Source: Clostridia bacterium
Lineage (GTDB): Bacteria; Bacillota; Clostridia; Lutisporales; Lutisporaceae
NCBI GenBank assembly: GCA_017994115.1
Contig: JAGOLK010000001.1
Span: forward strand, 1 to 64,000
DNA: 64,000 nucleotides
Direction of reading: 5' to 3'
In this document: piece after piece, positions 17,507 to 26,301 of the stretch
Numbering within the stretch: the first letter of the stretch is position 1
How the letters are laid out: the number at the start of each line of letters is the position of its first letter
Notes under the pieces: model-generated
Told to the model about the DNA's origin: nothing
What the model saw: the letters and a program-made list of their open reading frames with translations, nothing else
The model's database searches: none
Translations under genes and position numbers: made by a program

Positions 17507-18178
17507 TTATTCAAGATAAACTTTTCTTGTATAATCAATATTCCCATTTTGACGTGCTTGCTTTCTGGCGTTATTGTTCATATAAGCCGCCAAGGGCCGG
17601 TATAAAAGCTTCGGAATATTAAACGTTATAAGTTTTTGAGAATCAGCGTTAATCTTTTCTCCCTCAAGTATATTATCCAAAGCGAGCTTGAAACCCAAGG
17701 TGATTCTTTCCCCCTTTTTACCCAGTTCCTCCAGGAAAGCTCCGTTTATCAAAGGCCCGCCTCCAAAGGCAAGACCTCCAAGCCATCTCATTTCAGTTTC
17801 TTCGGCAAATAGCCTGCAGCTGTTCAGCAGCGGCTCTATTCTGGTTACATCCGGGAATCCGCACTGCCCTACAGCGAAAAAATCCTTGCCCTTCAAAGCA
17901 TCCCGATACTCATCTGCAAGCTTTTCCAAAAGCCATATGTCATGATAAGGAAGTGCATCTGCATATAACGGTGAGATAACTGCTATTATGTCGCTATTTA
18001 TTATCAACTCCTTCAGGGACTCAAGATCCTCCTTCCCGTCAAAGTAGTCAATTGCATGTATGATTTCTGCTGTATTCCTTGAAGCCTCCGCAAGCATTCC
18101 TATTGTCCTTGAAAAGCTGTAAGATGTTCCTTTCTTTCTCGGGCTTCCGTTTATTAAGACCAGTCTTTTTGCAACCAT
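17507..18178 (-). CDS. Flavodoxin-like NAD(P)H oxidoreductase
   Basis: A 223-residue flavodoxin-fold protein with the FMN phosphate loop LINGSPRKKGTSYSF at the N-terminus and ISPLYADALPYH further on, as in NADPH-dependent FMN reductases. ATG 18178 is chosen, three bases after the upstream stop; ATG 18187 lies inside the ribosome site. Last gene of the MarR operon. Substrate unknown; it may share electrons with the iron-sulfur flavoprotein and the FMN-binding protein encoded just upstream. Confidence 0.8.
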   Translation of the reverse strand: MVAKRLVLINGSPRKKGTSYSFSRTIGMLAEASRNTAEIIHAIDYFDGKEDLESLKELIINSDIIAVISPLYADALPYHDIWLLEKLADEYRDALKGKDFFAVGQCGFPDVTRIEPLLNSCRLFAEETEMRWLGGLAFGGGPLINGAFLEELGKKGERITLGFKLALDNILEGEKINADSQKLITFNIPKLLYRPLAAYMNNNARKQARQNGNIDYTRKVYLE

Positions 18179-18180
18179 AA

Positions 18181-18729
18181 TCAGCATACCTCCTTTATAA
18201 GACTGCTTATTTCCTGTTTTATTTTCTCCCCGTCTCCGGATGGCTTCAATACAAGGGTACGATATTCTGATTGCATGTTAAAGGCATTATTCTCCACAAG
18301 TCTACTGAAGCAATCTTCACTGTCCTTTGAATCTCCATCGTATACTCCTATACCGACGATGAATTTGCTGCCGTAACGCATAGGATGGAGCAGATGTCCC
18401 TGTTTTACCATATATAAAGGAAGGCCCAGAGTCATAAACTTATCCACAATTTTCTTGAGAGCTGACGCATATCCCCCGAATCTAACAGGGGTAAGCATTA
18501 TAAAGGTACTGCACCTTGCAACTGCTCTTAATACCTCATGGGAGTCATCCTGAATCACGCATTTGCCCGGAGACTTGAATCCGCATGCTCCGCATGACCT
18601 GCAGGGCATTATATTCATATTCTTAAGCTTAAAGCTTATTATGTCTTGTCCGGCATCTTTCAGCGTCTCTTCCAATATGTTGGAGATATTGTTTTTATCA
18701 TCCATGGCGTCAAGTATTACTATAGACAT
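18181..18729 (-). CDS. Iron-sulfur flavoprotein/multimeric flavodoxin
   Basis: A 182-residue NADPH-dependent FMN reductase family member with a cysteine cluster after the first sheet (MPCRSCGACGFKSPGKC), the pattern of clostridial iron-sulfur flavoproteins or of WrbA-like proteins with CxxCxxC. MLTPVRFGGYASALKKIVDKF is the typical flavin-side helix. It starts one base after the FMN-binding gene and ends three bases before the next flavodoxin gene. Likely electron carrier or quinone/nitro reductase in a redox-controlled operon. Confidence 0.82.
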   Translation of the reverse strand: MSIVILDAMDDKNNISNILEETLKDAGQDIISFKLKNMNIMPCRSCGACGFKSPGKCVIQDDSHEVLRAVARCSTFIMLTPVRFGGYASALKKIVDKFMTLGLPLYMVKQGHLLHPMRYGSKFIVGIGVYDGDSKDSEDCFSRLVENNAFNMQSEYRTLVLKPSGDGEKIKQEISSLIKEVC

Positions 18730-18730
18730 T

Positions 18731-19120
18731 TTAATCCTCCTTCAATGCGTTTTCTATTGATTTAAGATAAGCTTTACAGGTAACTGTAGAGCCTGATATG
18801 GCATCAATCTTCGGGCTTTGCTCTTTCAGTACCCTTCCGACTAATTCTTCCGTAACCTCCGGTTTGGGAAAACGGACATCCTTCACTATTTTGACGCTTT
18901 CAATCCTATGGCCCTTAACCATAACTTCCACCTCATTGGTCCATCTTCCGCCTTCATATACGCCATTATAAACTCCGTCGTTCAATACCGAAAGATCTAC
19001 AGGATTGATCTCCAGCGCCTCCCCGGCTTTAAGCCCTCTGGTTAGAAAGAAAATTCCGCTTCCTGATATCAGTATAAAAAGAATAAATACCGACAGTACA
19101 ATTTTTATTAATAGTTTCAT
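18731..19120 (-). CDS. Membrane-anchored FMN-binding domain protein
   Basis: A 129-residue protein with an N-terminal membrane helix (ILSVFILFILISGSGIFFL) and an extracytoplasmic FMN_bind domain. The SGSTVTCKAYLKSIENAL block near the C-terminus matches the site where FMN is esterified to a threonine in RnfG/NqrC-like domains. It overlaps the MarR stop by ATGA and precedes the flavodoxin gene by one base. Likely moves electrons at the outer membrane face or serves as acceptor for the flavoproteins encoded with it. Confidence 0.85.
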   Translation of the reverse strand: MKLLIKIVLSVFILFILISGSGIFFLTRGLKAGEALEINPVDLSVLNDGVYNGVYEGGRWTNEVEVMVKGHRIESVKIVKDVRFPKPEVTEELVGRVLKEQSPKIDAISGSTVTCKAYLKSIENALKED

Positions 19121-19587
19121 AATACACCCTCCGCAGCATTTAATGCATCCAGTTCCTCTATTTTTGCAAACAATTTTTTAAAACCTTTGAATATAATATC
19201 AACTTCCTCTTTGCTGAAATCCTTAAATAGGTTTTCCAAATATTCCTCATCCTGATTCTGTCTTTCTATCCAGAAGGTCCGGCTTTTCTCCGTCAGCTTG
19301 AGTCTTAGAGCTCTGGCATCCTGTTTATCCTTTTGGATATTCAGGAAACCCTTTTCCTCCAGCTTCAATGCAAGCTGCTTCACATTCTGCCGGGAGCTTC
19401 CCATTAGCTCTGCTACCTCACTTAATGTAGGGGATTTATCATGGAATTGCGATATCATTACTGTCAGCAGCCACTGCTTTGTAGTCATGCCGTCCCTTTC
19501 AAGATACTTGTCCCCCAATACCTGCAGCCTGTTAGCAATCAGGAAAATATTGCCGAATATATACTTCTGCTTATCCATAGTATCCAT
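19117..19587 (-). CDS. MarR-family transcriptional regulator
   Basis: A 156-residue winged-helix regulator. Core: LSEVAELMGSSRQNVKQLALKLEEKGFLN (recognition helix) and QKDKQDARALRLKLTEK (wing). ATG 19587 is chosen because GGAGG lies eight bases upstream; a longer frame to 19626 would include the ribosome site. First gene of a four-gene operon with an FMN-binding protein and two flavodoxin-like proteins. A double palindrome covering its own promoter is the likely binding site, so autorepression released by a redox or small-molecule signal is inferred. Confidence 0.92.
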   Translation of the reverse strand: MDTMDKQKYIFGNIFLIANRLQVLGDKYLERDGMTTKQWLLTVMISQFHDKSPTLSEVAELMGSSRQNVKQLALKLEEKGFLNIQKDKQDARALRLKLTEKSRTFWIERQNQDEEYLENLFKDFSKEEVDIIFKGFKKLFAKIEELDALNAAEGVL

Positions 19588-19649
19588 TGCATCTGCCTCC
19601 AAAAATAACCCGTGCGCCATTTCCAAAGGAAGTTCCGGCGCGGGAATTT

Positions 19650-19708
19650 AAAAATACGTAATATATTACCCACTTAAGTAATATATTACGTATTTTATGA
19701 TTTGTCAA
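19650..19708 (-). promoter_or_regulatory. MarR operon promoter with double palindromic operator
   Basis: On the minus strand TTGACA (19708-19703) and TATATT (19685-19680) are separated by 17 bases. The 12-bp palindrome GTAATATATTAC occurs twice, at 19658-19669 and 19678-19689, centres 20 bp apart, and the whole is nested in a larger inverted repeat with 20-bp arms (19650-19669 and 19678-19697). One copy holds the -10 box and the other lies at the transcript start: a classical repressor layout for a MarR dimer pair. Confidence 0.8.
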
Positions 19709-19717
19709 TATATTTTT

Positions 19718-21292
19718 TTATACTATACTTTCTTCCCAGCAATCCGGGTGGCCGATTCCCAGCAGGGTTGTTACAGTTGCGGCAATATTTGCAAGCCCGA
19801 AGCTCCCTTCCTTTATTTCGTGCCTTTGCACTTTGTCGTGTATTATAAAAGGAACCGGATTGAGTGTATGGCTGGTTTTTGCCTTTGCAGTGCCTCCTTT
19901 GGTTTTTTCAAGCATCTCATCAGCGTTGCCATGATCGGCCGTAATAATGAGTATGGCCTGGGCCTCATCCGCTGCCTTTATGACCCTTGCAAGACAAAGG
20001 TCCACTGCTTCCACTGCTATTCTGGTGGCATTAAAGCTGCCGGTATGGCCAACCATATCCCCATTGGGGTAATTGGCTCTTAAGAAGTCGTATTTGCCGG
20101 ATTTCAAGGCCTCTATAAGCTTATCCGTTACTTCTGCAGCCTTCATCCAGGGACGTTCATCAAAGGATACCCTGTCTGAAGGTATCTCCTCAAAAACCTC
20201 AAGTTCATTGTCAAACTTCTCGATTCTATTGCCGTTCCAGAAGTATGTCACATGCCCGTACTTCTGTGTCTCAGATACTGCATACTGCTTTATACCGTGC
20301 TTAACCAGATGCTCGGATAATGTATTCTTTATATCCGGAGGTGAGACCAGGAAATTCTTAGGCAGCTTCAAATCGCCATCATACTGAAGCATGCCGCAGA
20401 ATACAACTTTTGGGTACCTGCCTCTTTCGAACTTGTCAAAATCCTCATAGTCAAAGGCCATGCTTAATTCCAACGCCCTGTCGCCTCTGAAATTAAACAG
20501 CACAACACTGTCTCCGTCATTGATAGTGCCTACCGGGATACCGTTTTCTGCAATTACAAAAGGAGGCAGATCCTGGTCAATTACCCCGGGGAGTTCCTCC
20601 CTATACGTGCATATTGCTTCACTGGCAGACCCAAACTGCCTGCCCTTGCCCGATACATGAGTATCCCAGCCAAGTCTTACCATATCCCAGTTTGCCTCAT
20701 ATCTGTCCATGGTAATCTTCATTCTTCCGCCGCCGCTGGCTATTCTTCCGTCAAAGCTGCCGTCATTCAGTTCCTTGAACAGCTTTTCTATCTGTTCCAC
20801 ATAATCCAAAGCCGAAGTTGCCAGTACATCCCTGCCGTCAAGCAGGGCATGAACCCTCACTTTTCTGATTTTGTCCTCCTTGGCTCTGATAATCATTGAT
20901 TTCAGATGGGCAATGTTGGAATGTACATTGCCATCTGACAGCAGTCCGATAAAATGCAAGGCAGAGCCATTAGCAACACAATTTCCGGTTATCTTTCGCC
21001 ATGTATCGGAACTGTACATTTTCCCATTCTCTATTGACTCATTTACCAGCTTGGCCCCCTGGCTGAAAACCTGTCCGCTGCCCAAAGCATTATGACCTAC
21101 CTCGGAGTTTCCCATATCCTCATCAGAGGGGAGGCCAACGGCCGTGCCGTGGGCTTTTATCAATGTATACGGACTGTGATTCATAAGCATATCAAGAGTC
21201 GGTGTATTTGCAGCCTTCACTGCATTGCCCTTTTCCTCTTCATTTATTCCTATGCCATCCATAACAACCAATACAACAGGTCTCTTACTCAT
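19718..21292 (-). CDS. gpmI: 2,3-bisphosphoglycerate-independent phosphoglycerate mutase
   Basis: A 524-residue glycolytic enzyme that interconverts 3- and 2-phosphoglycerate through a phosphoserine. D12 in VVMDGIG and S63 in EDMGNSEVGHNALG are the metal ligand and catalytic serine; LLDGRDV, ASGGGRMKITMDRYEANWDM in outline, and ITADHGNADEM complete the set. ATG 21292 follows GGAG with eight-base spacing; GTG 21301 would overlap it. It stands alone here, not next to other glycolysis genes. Confidence 0.95.
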   Translation of the reverse strand: MSKRPVVLVVMDGIGINEEEKGNAVKAANTPTLDMLMNHSPYTLIKAHGTAVGLPSDEDMGNSEVGHNALGSGQVFSQGAKLVNESIENGKMYSSDTWRKITGNCVANGSALHFIGLLSDGNVHSNIAHLKSMIIRAKEDKIRKVRVHALLDGRDVLATSALDYVEQIEKLFKELNDGSFDGRIASGGGRMKITMDRYEANWDMVRLGWDTHVSGKGRQFGSASEAICTYREELPGVIDQDLPPFVIAENGIPVGTINDGDSVVLFNFRGDRALELSMAFDYEDFDKFERGRYPKVVFCGMLQYDGDLKLPKNFLVSPPDIKNTLSEHLVKHGIKQYAVSETQKYGHVTYFWNGNRIEKFDNELEVFEEIPSDRVSFDERPWMKAAEVTDKLIEALKSGKYDFLRANYPNGDMVGHTGSFNATRIAVEAVDLCLARVIKAADEAQAILIITADHGNADEMLEKTKGGTAKAKTSHTLNPVPFIIHDKVQRHEIKEGSFGLANIAATVTTLLGIGHPDCWEESIV

Positions 21293-21320
21293 CCGATCCA
21301 CTCCGTCCTTTTCAGTAAAT

Positions 21321-21343
21321 TGGGACAGTCAGGAACTGTCCCA
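21321..21343. repeat. REP-like TGGGACAGT hairpin
   Basis: TGGGACAGT (21321-21329) and ACTGTCCCA (21335-21343) form a perfect 9-bp stem with a five-base loop, upstream of gpmI. This motif resembles dispersed GGGACAG palindromes linked to REP-associated (RAYT) transposases in several anaerobes. Only one copy was noticed in the window. Confidence 0.5.
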
Positions 21344-21431
21344 TACTTACGGTAATTATATTAATTTTCCCCTGTGCTGTCAACAAAATATACAGAATAG
21401 CAACCATTCTTTGATATTCCGGTAATCAACC

Positions 21432-22853
21432 CTAGTAGGCTTTATTTATTATGTATTCTAAAACCAATCCGGCAATTTCTTGTACTCTGGCCCCATCGAC
21501 CGCTTTTATCGTGTCATGAGGGCTATGATATCCATACGCTAAATCCATGTTTATAAGACATACTGCCGGCATGCCGTAATTATCAAAAACTGCATGATCA
21601 CTGGCGCCTTCATATTCCTTGATATACGAAATACCCAGGTTATCTGCGCATTCCGCCAAATCATCCCTGAGGCTGCTGTCGCTTTTTGGAGAAGCTATAG
21701 CTATTGTAAGCGGTACGTTTGCAGCAGATCCCACCATATCAAGATTAATCATTACGGCTTTTTCCAGTGGACTAACCGGATTTTTACAATAATATTTGGC
21801 TCCGCATAAGCCGCTCTCTTCCCCGTTTAGAGCAATAAACAGAATAGATTGCTTTGGTGGTATCTTGCTTTCTTTTATGATTCTTGCAAGCTCCATCATA
21901 ACTGCAGTACCCGATGCATTGTCCAATGCTCCCGGATTGTAACTGCCGTTCATGTTGTCGCCAACATGATCAAAATGTGCACCGATTATGATATGATTAT
22001 CTTTCAGTTCAGGATCACTTCCTGGTATTAGCCCTACAACATTAGCCGCGGTATTGTGGAGGTTAACTTCGGAATTACAACTGAATTTCAGTTTTTTGCC
22101 ATTCTTCATACCCTCCTCCAGCTTGGAAAAAGTGTCACTGTCAACAAAGATAAAAGGCTTATAGTCCTTTGATGTCATCCATGTATCAAATAGCGGTCTT
22201 ATTTTCAGATAATTATAGCCAAGGTCATTCTCAGATAAATTAAATTCGCTTATAACCAGACTGGCACCGAACATTTCTGCTAAATCTGCCGGGTTATTCT
22301 GGCTGTTAATTAAATTGTAATACTCCCATGGCAGCAGTAAAGCCTTTTCTGTAAGCTCATTATTGTTCAACCGCAGCATCGCAGAGTCTTCAATCAAGCA
22401 CATGGAAACTTCCATATCCAGTGCATCAGTATCACTGGACAATCTGCGCAGAACAAAGTTATCCGGATATTTAAAATCATTTATTACCTTTCCATCCTCA
22501 TCAATAACCTGCAGCACCGGCTTATCTGATAATACTATTGAAGGCTGAACATATGACTGCATATACATATCCAACCCCTTAGGATTTTCAAGGCCTATTT
22601 TTTTAAAATAAGACGCTATATATTGAGCAGCCATCCTGTTTTCTTCGGTTCCGGTCAGCCTTCCCCTGTATTGTTCAGAGGTAAGCTCCTTAATAATATT
22701 CATCAAATTCTCTTGCTGAATGTTTTCTTTTACCAAACTTACTGCTTCAATATTAGTTTCTCCGGCATTTTCCTGCGTGCATCCCACCATTACAGTGAAA
22801 ATCAATAATAGAGTGACTATAAGGCTGATAAGTCGCCTATGCATTTTATTCAA
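21432..22853 (-). CDS. M28-family zinc aminopeptidase lipoprotein
   Basis: A 473-residue secreted peptidase. The N-terminus has a hydrophobic stretch ending in the lipobox VMVGC (C25), so it should be lipid-anchored outside the cell. The M28 metal site is complete: AHFDHVG, ALDNASGT, LNGEESG, NLDMVG and YHSPHD. A PA-like insert is likely between residues 140 and 250. TTG 22853 is preferred as start because GGAGGGG lies six bases before it; ATG 22844 is also possible. Probable role in peptide breakdown; not linked to neighbours. Confidence 0.9.
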   Translation of the reverse strand: MNKMHRRLISLIVTLLLIFTVMVGCTQENAGETNIEAVSLVKENIQQENLMNIIKELTSEQYRGRLTGTEENRMAAQYIASYFKKIGLENPKGLDMYMQSYVQPSIVLSDKPVLQVIDEDGKVINDFKYPDNFVLRRLSSDTDALDMEVSMCLIEDSAMLRLNNNELTEKALLLPWEYYNLINSQNNPADLAEMFGASLVISEFNLSENDLGYNYLKIRPLFDTWMTSKDYKPFIFVDSDTFSKLEEGMKNGKKLKFSCNSEVNLHNTAANVVGLIPGSDPELKDNHIIIGAHFDHVGDNMNGSYNPGALDNASGTAVMMELARIIKESKIPPKQSILFIALNGEESGLCGAKYYCKNPVSPLEKAVMINLDMVGSAANVPLTIAIASPKSDSSLRDDLAECADNLGISYIKEYEGASDHAVFDNYGMPAVCLINMDLAYGYHSPHDTIKAVDGARVQEIAGLVLEYIINKAY

Positions 22854-22969
22854 TTTAACCCCCTCCATATTATATAACCAATCTGTTTAAATTTTAGCAC
22901 AGGCTTCCTTATATGTATATTTTTATCACTTTTTTTAACATGCAAGTAAACAGTCCTTAAATATCAATA

Positions 22970-23002
22970 AAAAAAGCGGTGCACTTCACGAACCGCTTTT
23001 TT
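22970..23002 (-). terminator. Terminator after the GGDEF-EAL gene
   Basis: AAAAAAGCGGT (22970-22980) pairs with ACCGCTTTTTT (22992-23002); on the minus strand the stem runs into seven T. It lies just downstream of the gene ending at 23029. Confidence 0.85.
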
Positions 23003-23028
23003 AAAGATATCTCATATATTTTAGCTGA

Positions 23029-24660
23029 TCAACGAAAACTGACGGCAAGCCCTCTTATAGCCTCAATTACCTTTTCCTCCGGCACCGGTTTGCTGAATAG
23101 ATACCCTTGGACCTTATCGCACCTGTACCTGGTAAGATAATCCAACTGTTCCTTTGTTTCAACACCTTCCGCTACTACACTCAGCCCCATGATCCTTCCC
23201 AGCTTTACAATAAGATTTGTCAAGGATTTATGTTTACTATCGGACTCTATCGTATCAATAAATGATTTATCTATTTTCAGGGTGGATATCGGCAGCTGCT
23301 TTAAATAGTTTAGAGAGGAATATCCCTTCCCAAAGTCATCCAATGCAATTTTTATTCCCTTGTCCTTCAGAAGCTTGAGCTTCCCTTCCAATGCATCACA
23401 GGATTCCATCAATACTGATTCCGTAATTTCAAGCTCAAGATACTCCGGATTCAAACCGGCATAATCAAGAATCTCGGTTACTTTGCAAACAAAATCATCC
23501 TGAAGCAGCTGGACCATGGAAATGTTGACGGATACGGAGAGTTCTTCATGGCCTTGCCTGTGCAATCCTTTCAGGTACGTGCAAGCACTTTTCAATACCC
23601 ATTCACCTATAGGAATAATCATATGTGTATCCTCAGCAACACTGATTAATTTTAGGGGATTTACATACCCAAGCTCAGGATTTCTCCATCTTATCAGTGC
23701 TTCCAGGCCTGATACCTTATTTTTGGCAATATCCCACTGGGGCTGGTAATACAATTCAAATTCGTTATTAATCAATGCCGCTCTCAAATGCTTTTCTATG
23801 TTTACTCTCTCTGATACTGCTTCATTCATGGTTTTATCATAGAAAACTACTCTGTTTTTCCCTGTTGCTTTTGCCTTATTTAATGCAATATCTGCATTTT
23901 TCAGAAGTTCATCCATACTGTCTCCATTTTCCGGATACATTGAAACTCCTATACTTATTGTAACGAATAATTTACTGCCGTTAACATCAAGGGGGGTCTT
24001 AAAGTCCTTCAACACCCTGTCTGCCAGCCTTTCAACCAAGGGTGCCTCCTCATAGCCCTCCAAAGCTATTACAAACCCATCACCGTCAAGCCTGTATACG
24101 GTAGAATCCACTCCAGCCAAGCCTTCAAGACGGGAGCTGACTTTAATCAGCACTTGATCGCCGATGCTATGCCCCATTGCATCATTTATGTACTTAAAAT
24201 TGTCGATATCTGCAATAAGAATTGCAATCTTCATGCTGTCCTTTGAACTGACAAGCTCATTAATACGCTTTATAAGTGAGATTCTATTCCTGACTCCTGT
24301 AATCTGGTCATGATATGCAAGGTGTTCCAGTTCCATATTTGCTTCACTCAGGTTCTGACAGCTGTCATAAAACCTTTCCTCAACAAACTTTACCCTCTTA
24401 AGTGAAGAGCTGACTAAAATAAATATCAATATACCTGAAACTAATACATAAACCCATCCTTTTATCATACTTATCCTGGTTATGGCTGCATTATCCGCCA
24501 CAAGCAATCCCAGTATCTTATCCGATAAAAGTATCCACAAAGTCCCTACAAGCATATAAGTAAGTGCTATTCTTAATGATATCTGATTGGATTCCGGCTC
24601 ATTATTACAAGTCACTTTTTCATTGCTTTCACATTTTTTTTCATTTTTATGTGCGACCAT
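23029..24660 (-). CDS. Membrane GGDEF-EAL protein, probable c-di-GMP phosphodiesterase
   Basis: A 543-residue signalling protein: two membrane helices (about 28-54 and 67-86), a GGDEF domain (about 112-275) and an EAL domain (about 285-540). The GGDEF signature is LDGDGF at 191-196, so cyclase activity is probably lost. The EAL domain keeps EALIRW (320-325), DDFGKGYSS and KIDKSFI, the metal and general-base residues, so it should degrade cyclic-di-GMP. GGAGGAACTA precedes the ATG. It is 54 bases downstream of a single-receiver gene and may be co-transcribed with it. Confidence 0.92.
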   Translation of the reverse strand: MVAHKNEKKCESNEKVTCNNEPESNQISLRIALTYMLVGTLWILLSDKILGLLVADNAAITRISMIKGWVYVLVSGILIFILVSSSLKRVKFVEERFYDSCQNLSEANMELEHLAYHDQITGVRNRISLIKRINELVSSKDSMKIAILIADIDNFKYINDAMGHSIGDQVLIKVSSRLEGLAGVDSTVYRLDGDGFVIALEGYEEAPLVERLADRVLKDFKTPLDVNGSKLFVTISIGVSMYPENGDSMDELLKNADIALNKAKATGKNRVVFYDKTMNEAVSERVNIEKHLRAALINNEFELYYQPQWDIAKNKVSGLEALIRWRNPELGYVNPLKLISVAEDTHMIIPIGEWVLKSACTYLKGLHRQGHEELSVSVNISMVQLLQDDFVCKVTEILDYAGLNPEYLELEITESVLMESCDALEGKLKLLKDKGIKIALDDFGKGYSSLNYLKQLPISTLKIDKSFIDTIESDSKHKSLTNLIVKLGRIMGLSVVAEGVETKEQLDYLTRYRCDKVQGYLFSKPVPEEKVIEAIRGLAVSFR

Positions 24661-24714
24661 TAGTTCCTCCTATGATTACAAATAAAACATCAATGAATTT
24701 CTTAATTCATTCTA

Positions 24715-25080
24715 TTATTTCAGAATCTTTTCAATCTGCTGTCCCAGTTTGTCCAGATCCTCTTTTGCTATATAAGCGCAGCATCCCCTTTCCATTGCTT
24801 TCCTGATATCAATCTCTTGAATATACTCCGAGACAATCACAAAGGGTGCCGGGCTCCCTGATTGGTTTCTGACCTCAATGGCCTGAAGTGCATCAAAGCC
24901 CGGCATATTATTATCACTTAGTATAAGATCCCAATGCTGATCCTTAAGAGCTTCACGCATAGTTATGCTGCTTGAAGCGATTTTATACCGAACATTAAAT
25001 CCCGCTTTTCTTAATACCCTTATGCTCAAATCCGCTGAATAGAATGAGTCTTCCACCACCAATACATCTATTTGCTTCAT
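24715..25080 (-). CDS. Single-domain response regulator
   Basis: A 121-residue stand-alone receiver domain. D56 in LILSDNNMP is the phosphate acceptor; E10/D11 bind metal; S in VIVSEY replaces the usual threonine and K is in YIAKEDL. No output domain, so it acts by protein contact, possibly with the GGDEF-EAL protein encoded downstream or in a phosphorelay with the histidine kinase upstream. A terminator separates it from the AraC-type regulator gene. Confidence 0.9.
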   Translation of the reverse strand: MKQIDVLVVEDSFYSADLSIRVLRKAGFNVRYKIASSSITMREALKDQHWDLILSDNNMPGFDALQAIEVRNQSGSPAPFVIVSEYIQEIDIRKAMERGCCAYIAKEDLDKLGQQIEKILK

Positions 25081-25093
25081 ATTTGTCTCCTAT

Positions 25094-25149
25094 TAAAAAA
25101 ATAAGGATAATCAGTATTACCGTATAATAATACAAAATTATCCTTATTT
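25094..25149 (-). terminator. Terminator after the AraC-type response regulator
   Basis: AAATAAGGATAAT (25099-25111) and ATTATCCTTATTT (25137-25149) form a 13-bp stem; on the minus strand it continues into about seven T. It lies between two genes of the signalling cluster. Confidence 0.85.
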
Positions 25150-25170
25150 CATGAATGAAAAATTATGGGT

Positions 25171-26301
25171 TTATACCCCGAAATTTTTCGGGTCTTTTTG
25201 TTTTTCTCCGGCTATGCCCTGACGATATTCGCTGGGTGTAATACCTGTATATTTCTTAAACAGCCGGCTGAAATACTCAACATCCTTAAACCCTAAAAGC
25301 TCTGCCACTTCATATGCCTTTAACCTTCCGTCCCCGACAAGCTTTTTTGCCCTTTCCATTTTTACAATAGTCAGATACTCTATGAAGGATAAGCCTGTCT
25401 TCTGCTTAAAAACCTCGCTGATATAGGATTTGTTCATGAAAAGGGAGTCGGATACTGCGCTCAGCGATATATTTCCGTCAATATTCTCCAGTACATACCG
25501 GCATACCTGACCTGTAATCCCGTTATCCTCCGTGCCTTGTTTCAATCTTGCAATCAAGCCGGAGATTCTCCCAACAGCCGAAACAAATCTGTTTTTTATT
25601 GAATCCGGATCATTTGCTCCGGAAAAATCAACAGCTCTTATAGCATTAATATCCGCATATTTATCCAGCCATTTGCATCTCGCTGACATTTTATTGATTA
25701 TTTCAAGCATTATGCTGTTTAGCAGGCTTTTCACCTTAATCAAATCATAATTCAGATTTGTGCAAACTGTTTCAAATATGTTTCCTGCATTTTCAACAGC
25801 CTTTGTATGTCCTGCTATTATGGCATCAATAAGCTGGCTAACCTCCGACTGCGGGAAAAATACATCCACCTTTTCCACCAGCTTTTGCTCCAGCTGTGCA
25901 ATCCTTTGCTCCTCAAGCCTTTTCTCGGATATATATTCCTTTGCTCTTTGAAGCAGCTTTTCCAATTCTTCTTCTGCCACCGGCTTGATTATATAGTCAA
26001 AAGCCCCCAATACCAATCCCTGTCTGGCATACACAAATTCACTGTAATCACTAAGCAGTACAACACAGGGGCAAAGCTTTCTCCTTGTTATTTCCTTAAG
26101 AAGCTCCATACCGTCTACTTTAGGCATCCTTATGTCTGTAATAACCATGTCGAACTTGCTTTCCTCAAGCTTTTCCAATGCCTCATGTCCGTTACATGCT
26201 TCATCGGAGATGACAAAGCCTGTTTTGTCACCCCACAGCTTCAGCCTTTTCAGCTCTCTTCTTACAATATCCACATCATCCACAATCATTATCTGCAGCA
26301 T
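25171..26301 (-). CDS. Response regulator with AraC-type DNA-binding domain
   Basis: A 376-residue two-component regulator of the YesN type: receiver at 1-120 with D56 (ITDIRMPKVDGMELL), a helical linker, and two AraC-type HTH motifs at the C-terminus (LSAVSDSLFMNKSYISEVFKQ in outline and AYEVAELLGFKDVEYFSRLFKKYTG). ATG 26301 is chosen for its GAGGTGG site; it overlaps the end of the kinase gene by 26 bases, so the two are translationally linked. Likely target genes are unknown. Confidence 0.92.
   Translation of the reverse strand: MLQIMIVDDVDIVRRELKRLKLWGDKTGFVISDEACNGHEALEKLEESKFDMVITDIRMPKVDGMELLKEITRRKLCPCVVLLSDYSEFVYARQGLVLGAFDYIIKPVAEEELEKLLQRAKEYISEKRLEEQRIAQLEQKLVEKVDVFFPQSEVSQLIDAIIAGHTKAVENAGNIFETVCTNLNYDLIKVKSLLNSIMLEIINKMSARCKWLDKYADINAIRAVDFSGANDPDSIKNRFVSAVGRISGLIARLKQGTEDNGITGQVCRYVLENIDGNISLSAVSDSLFMNKSYISEVFKQKTGLSFIEYLTIVKMERAKKLVGDGRLKAYEVAELLGFKDVEYFSRLFKKYTGITPSEYRQGIAGEKQKDPKNFGV

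Noticed and set aside
19697-20083. A 128-codon plus-strand frame
   Set aside because: It is a shadow of gpmI, whose catalytic motifs are on the other strand; it has no ribosome site.
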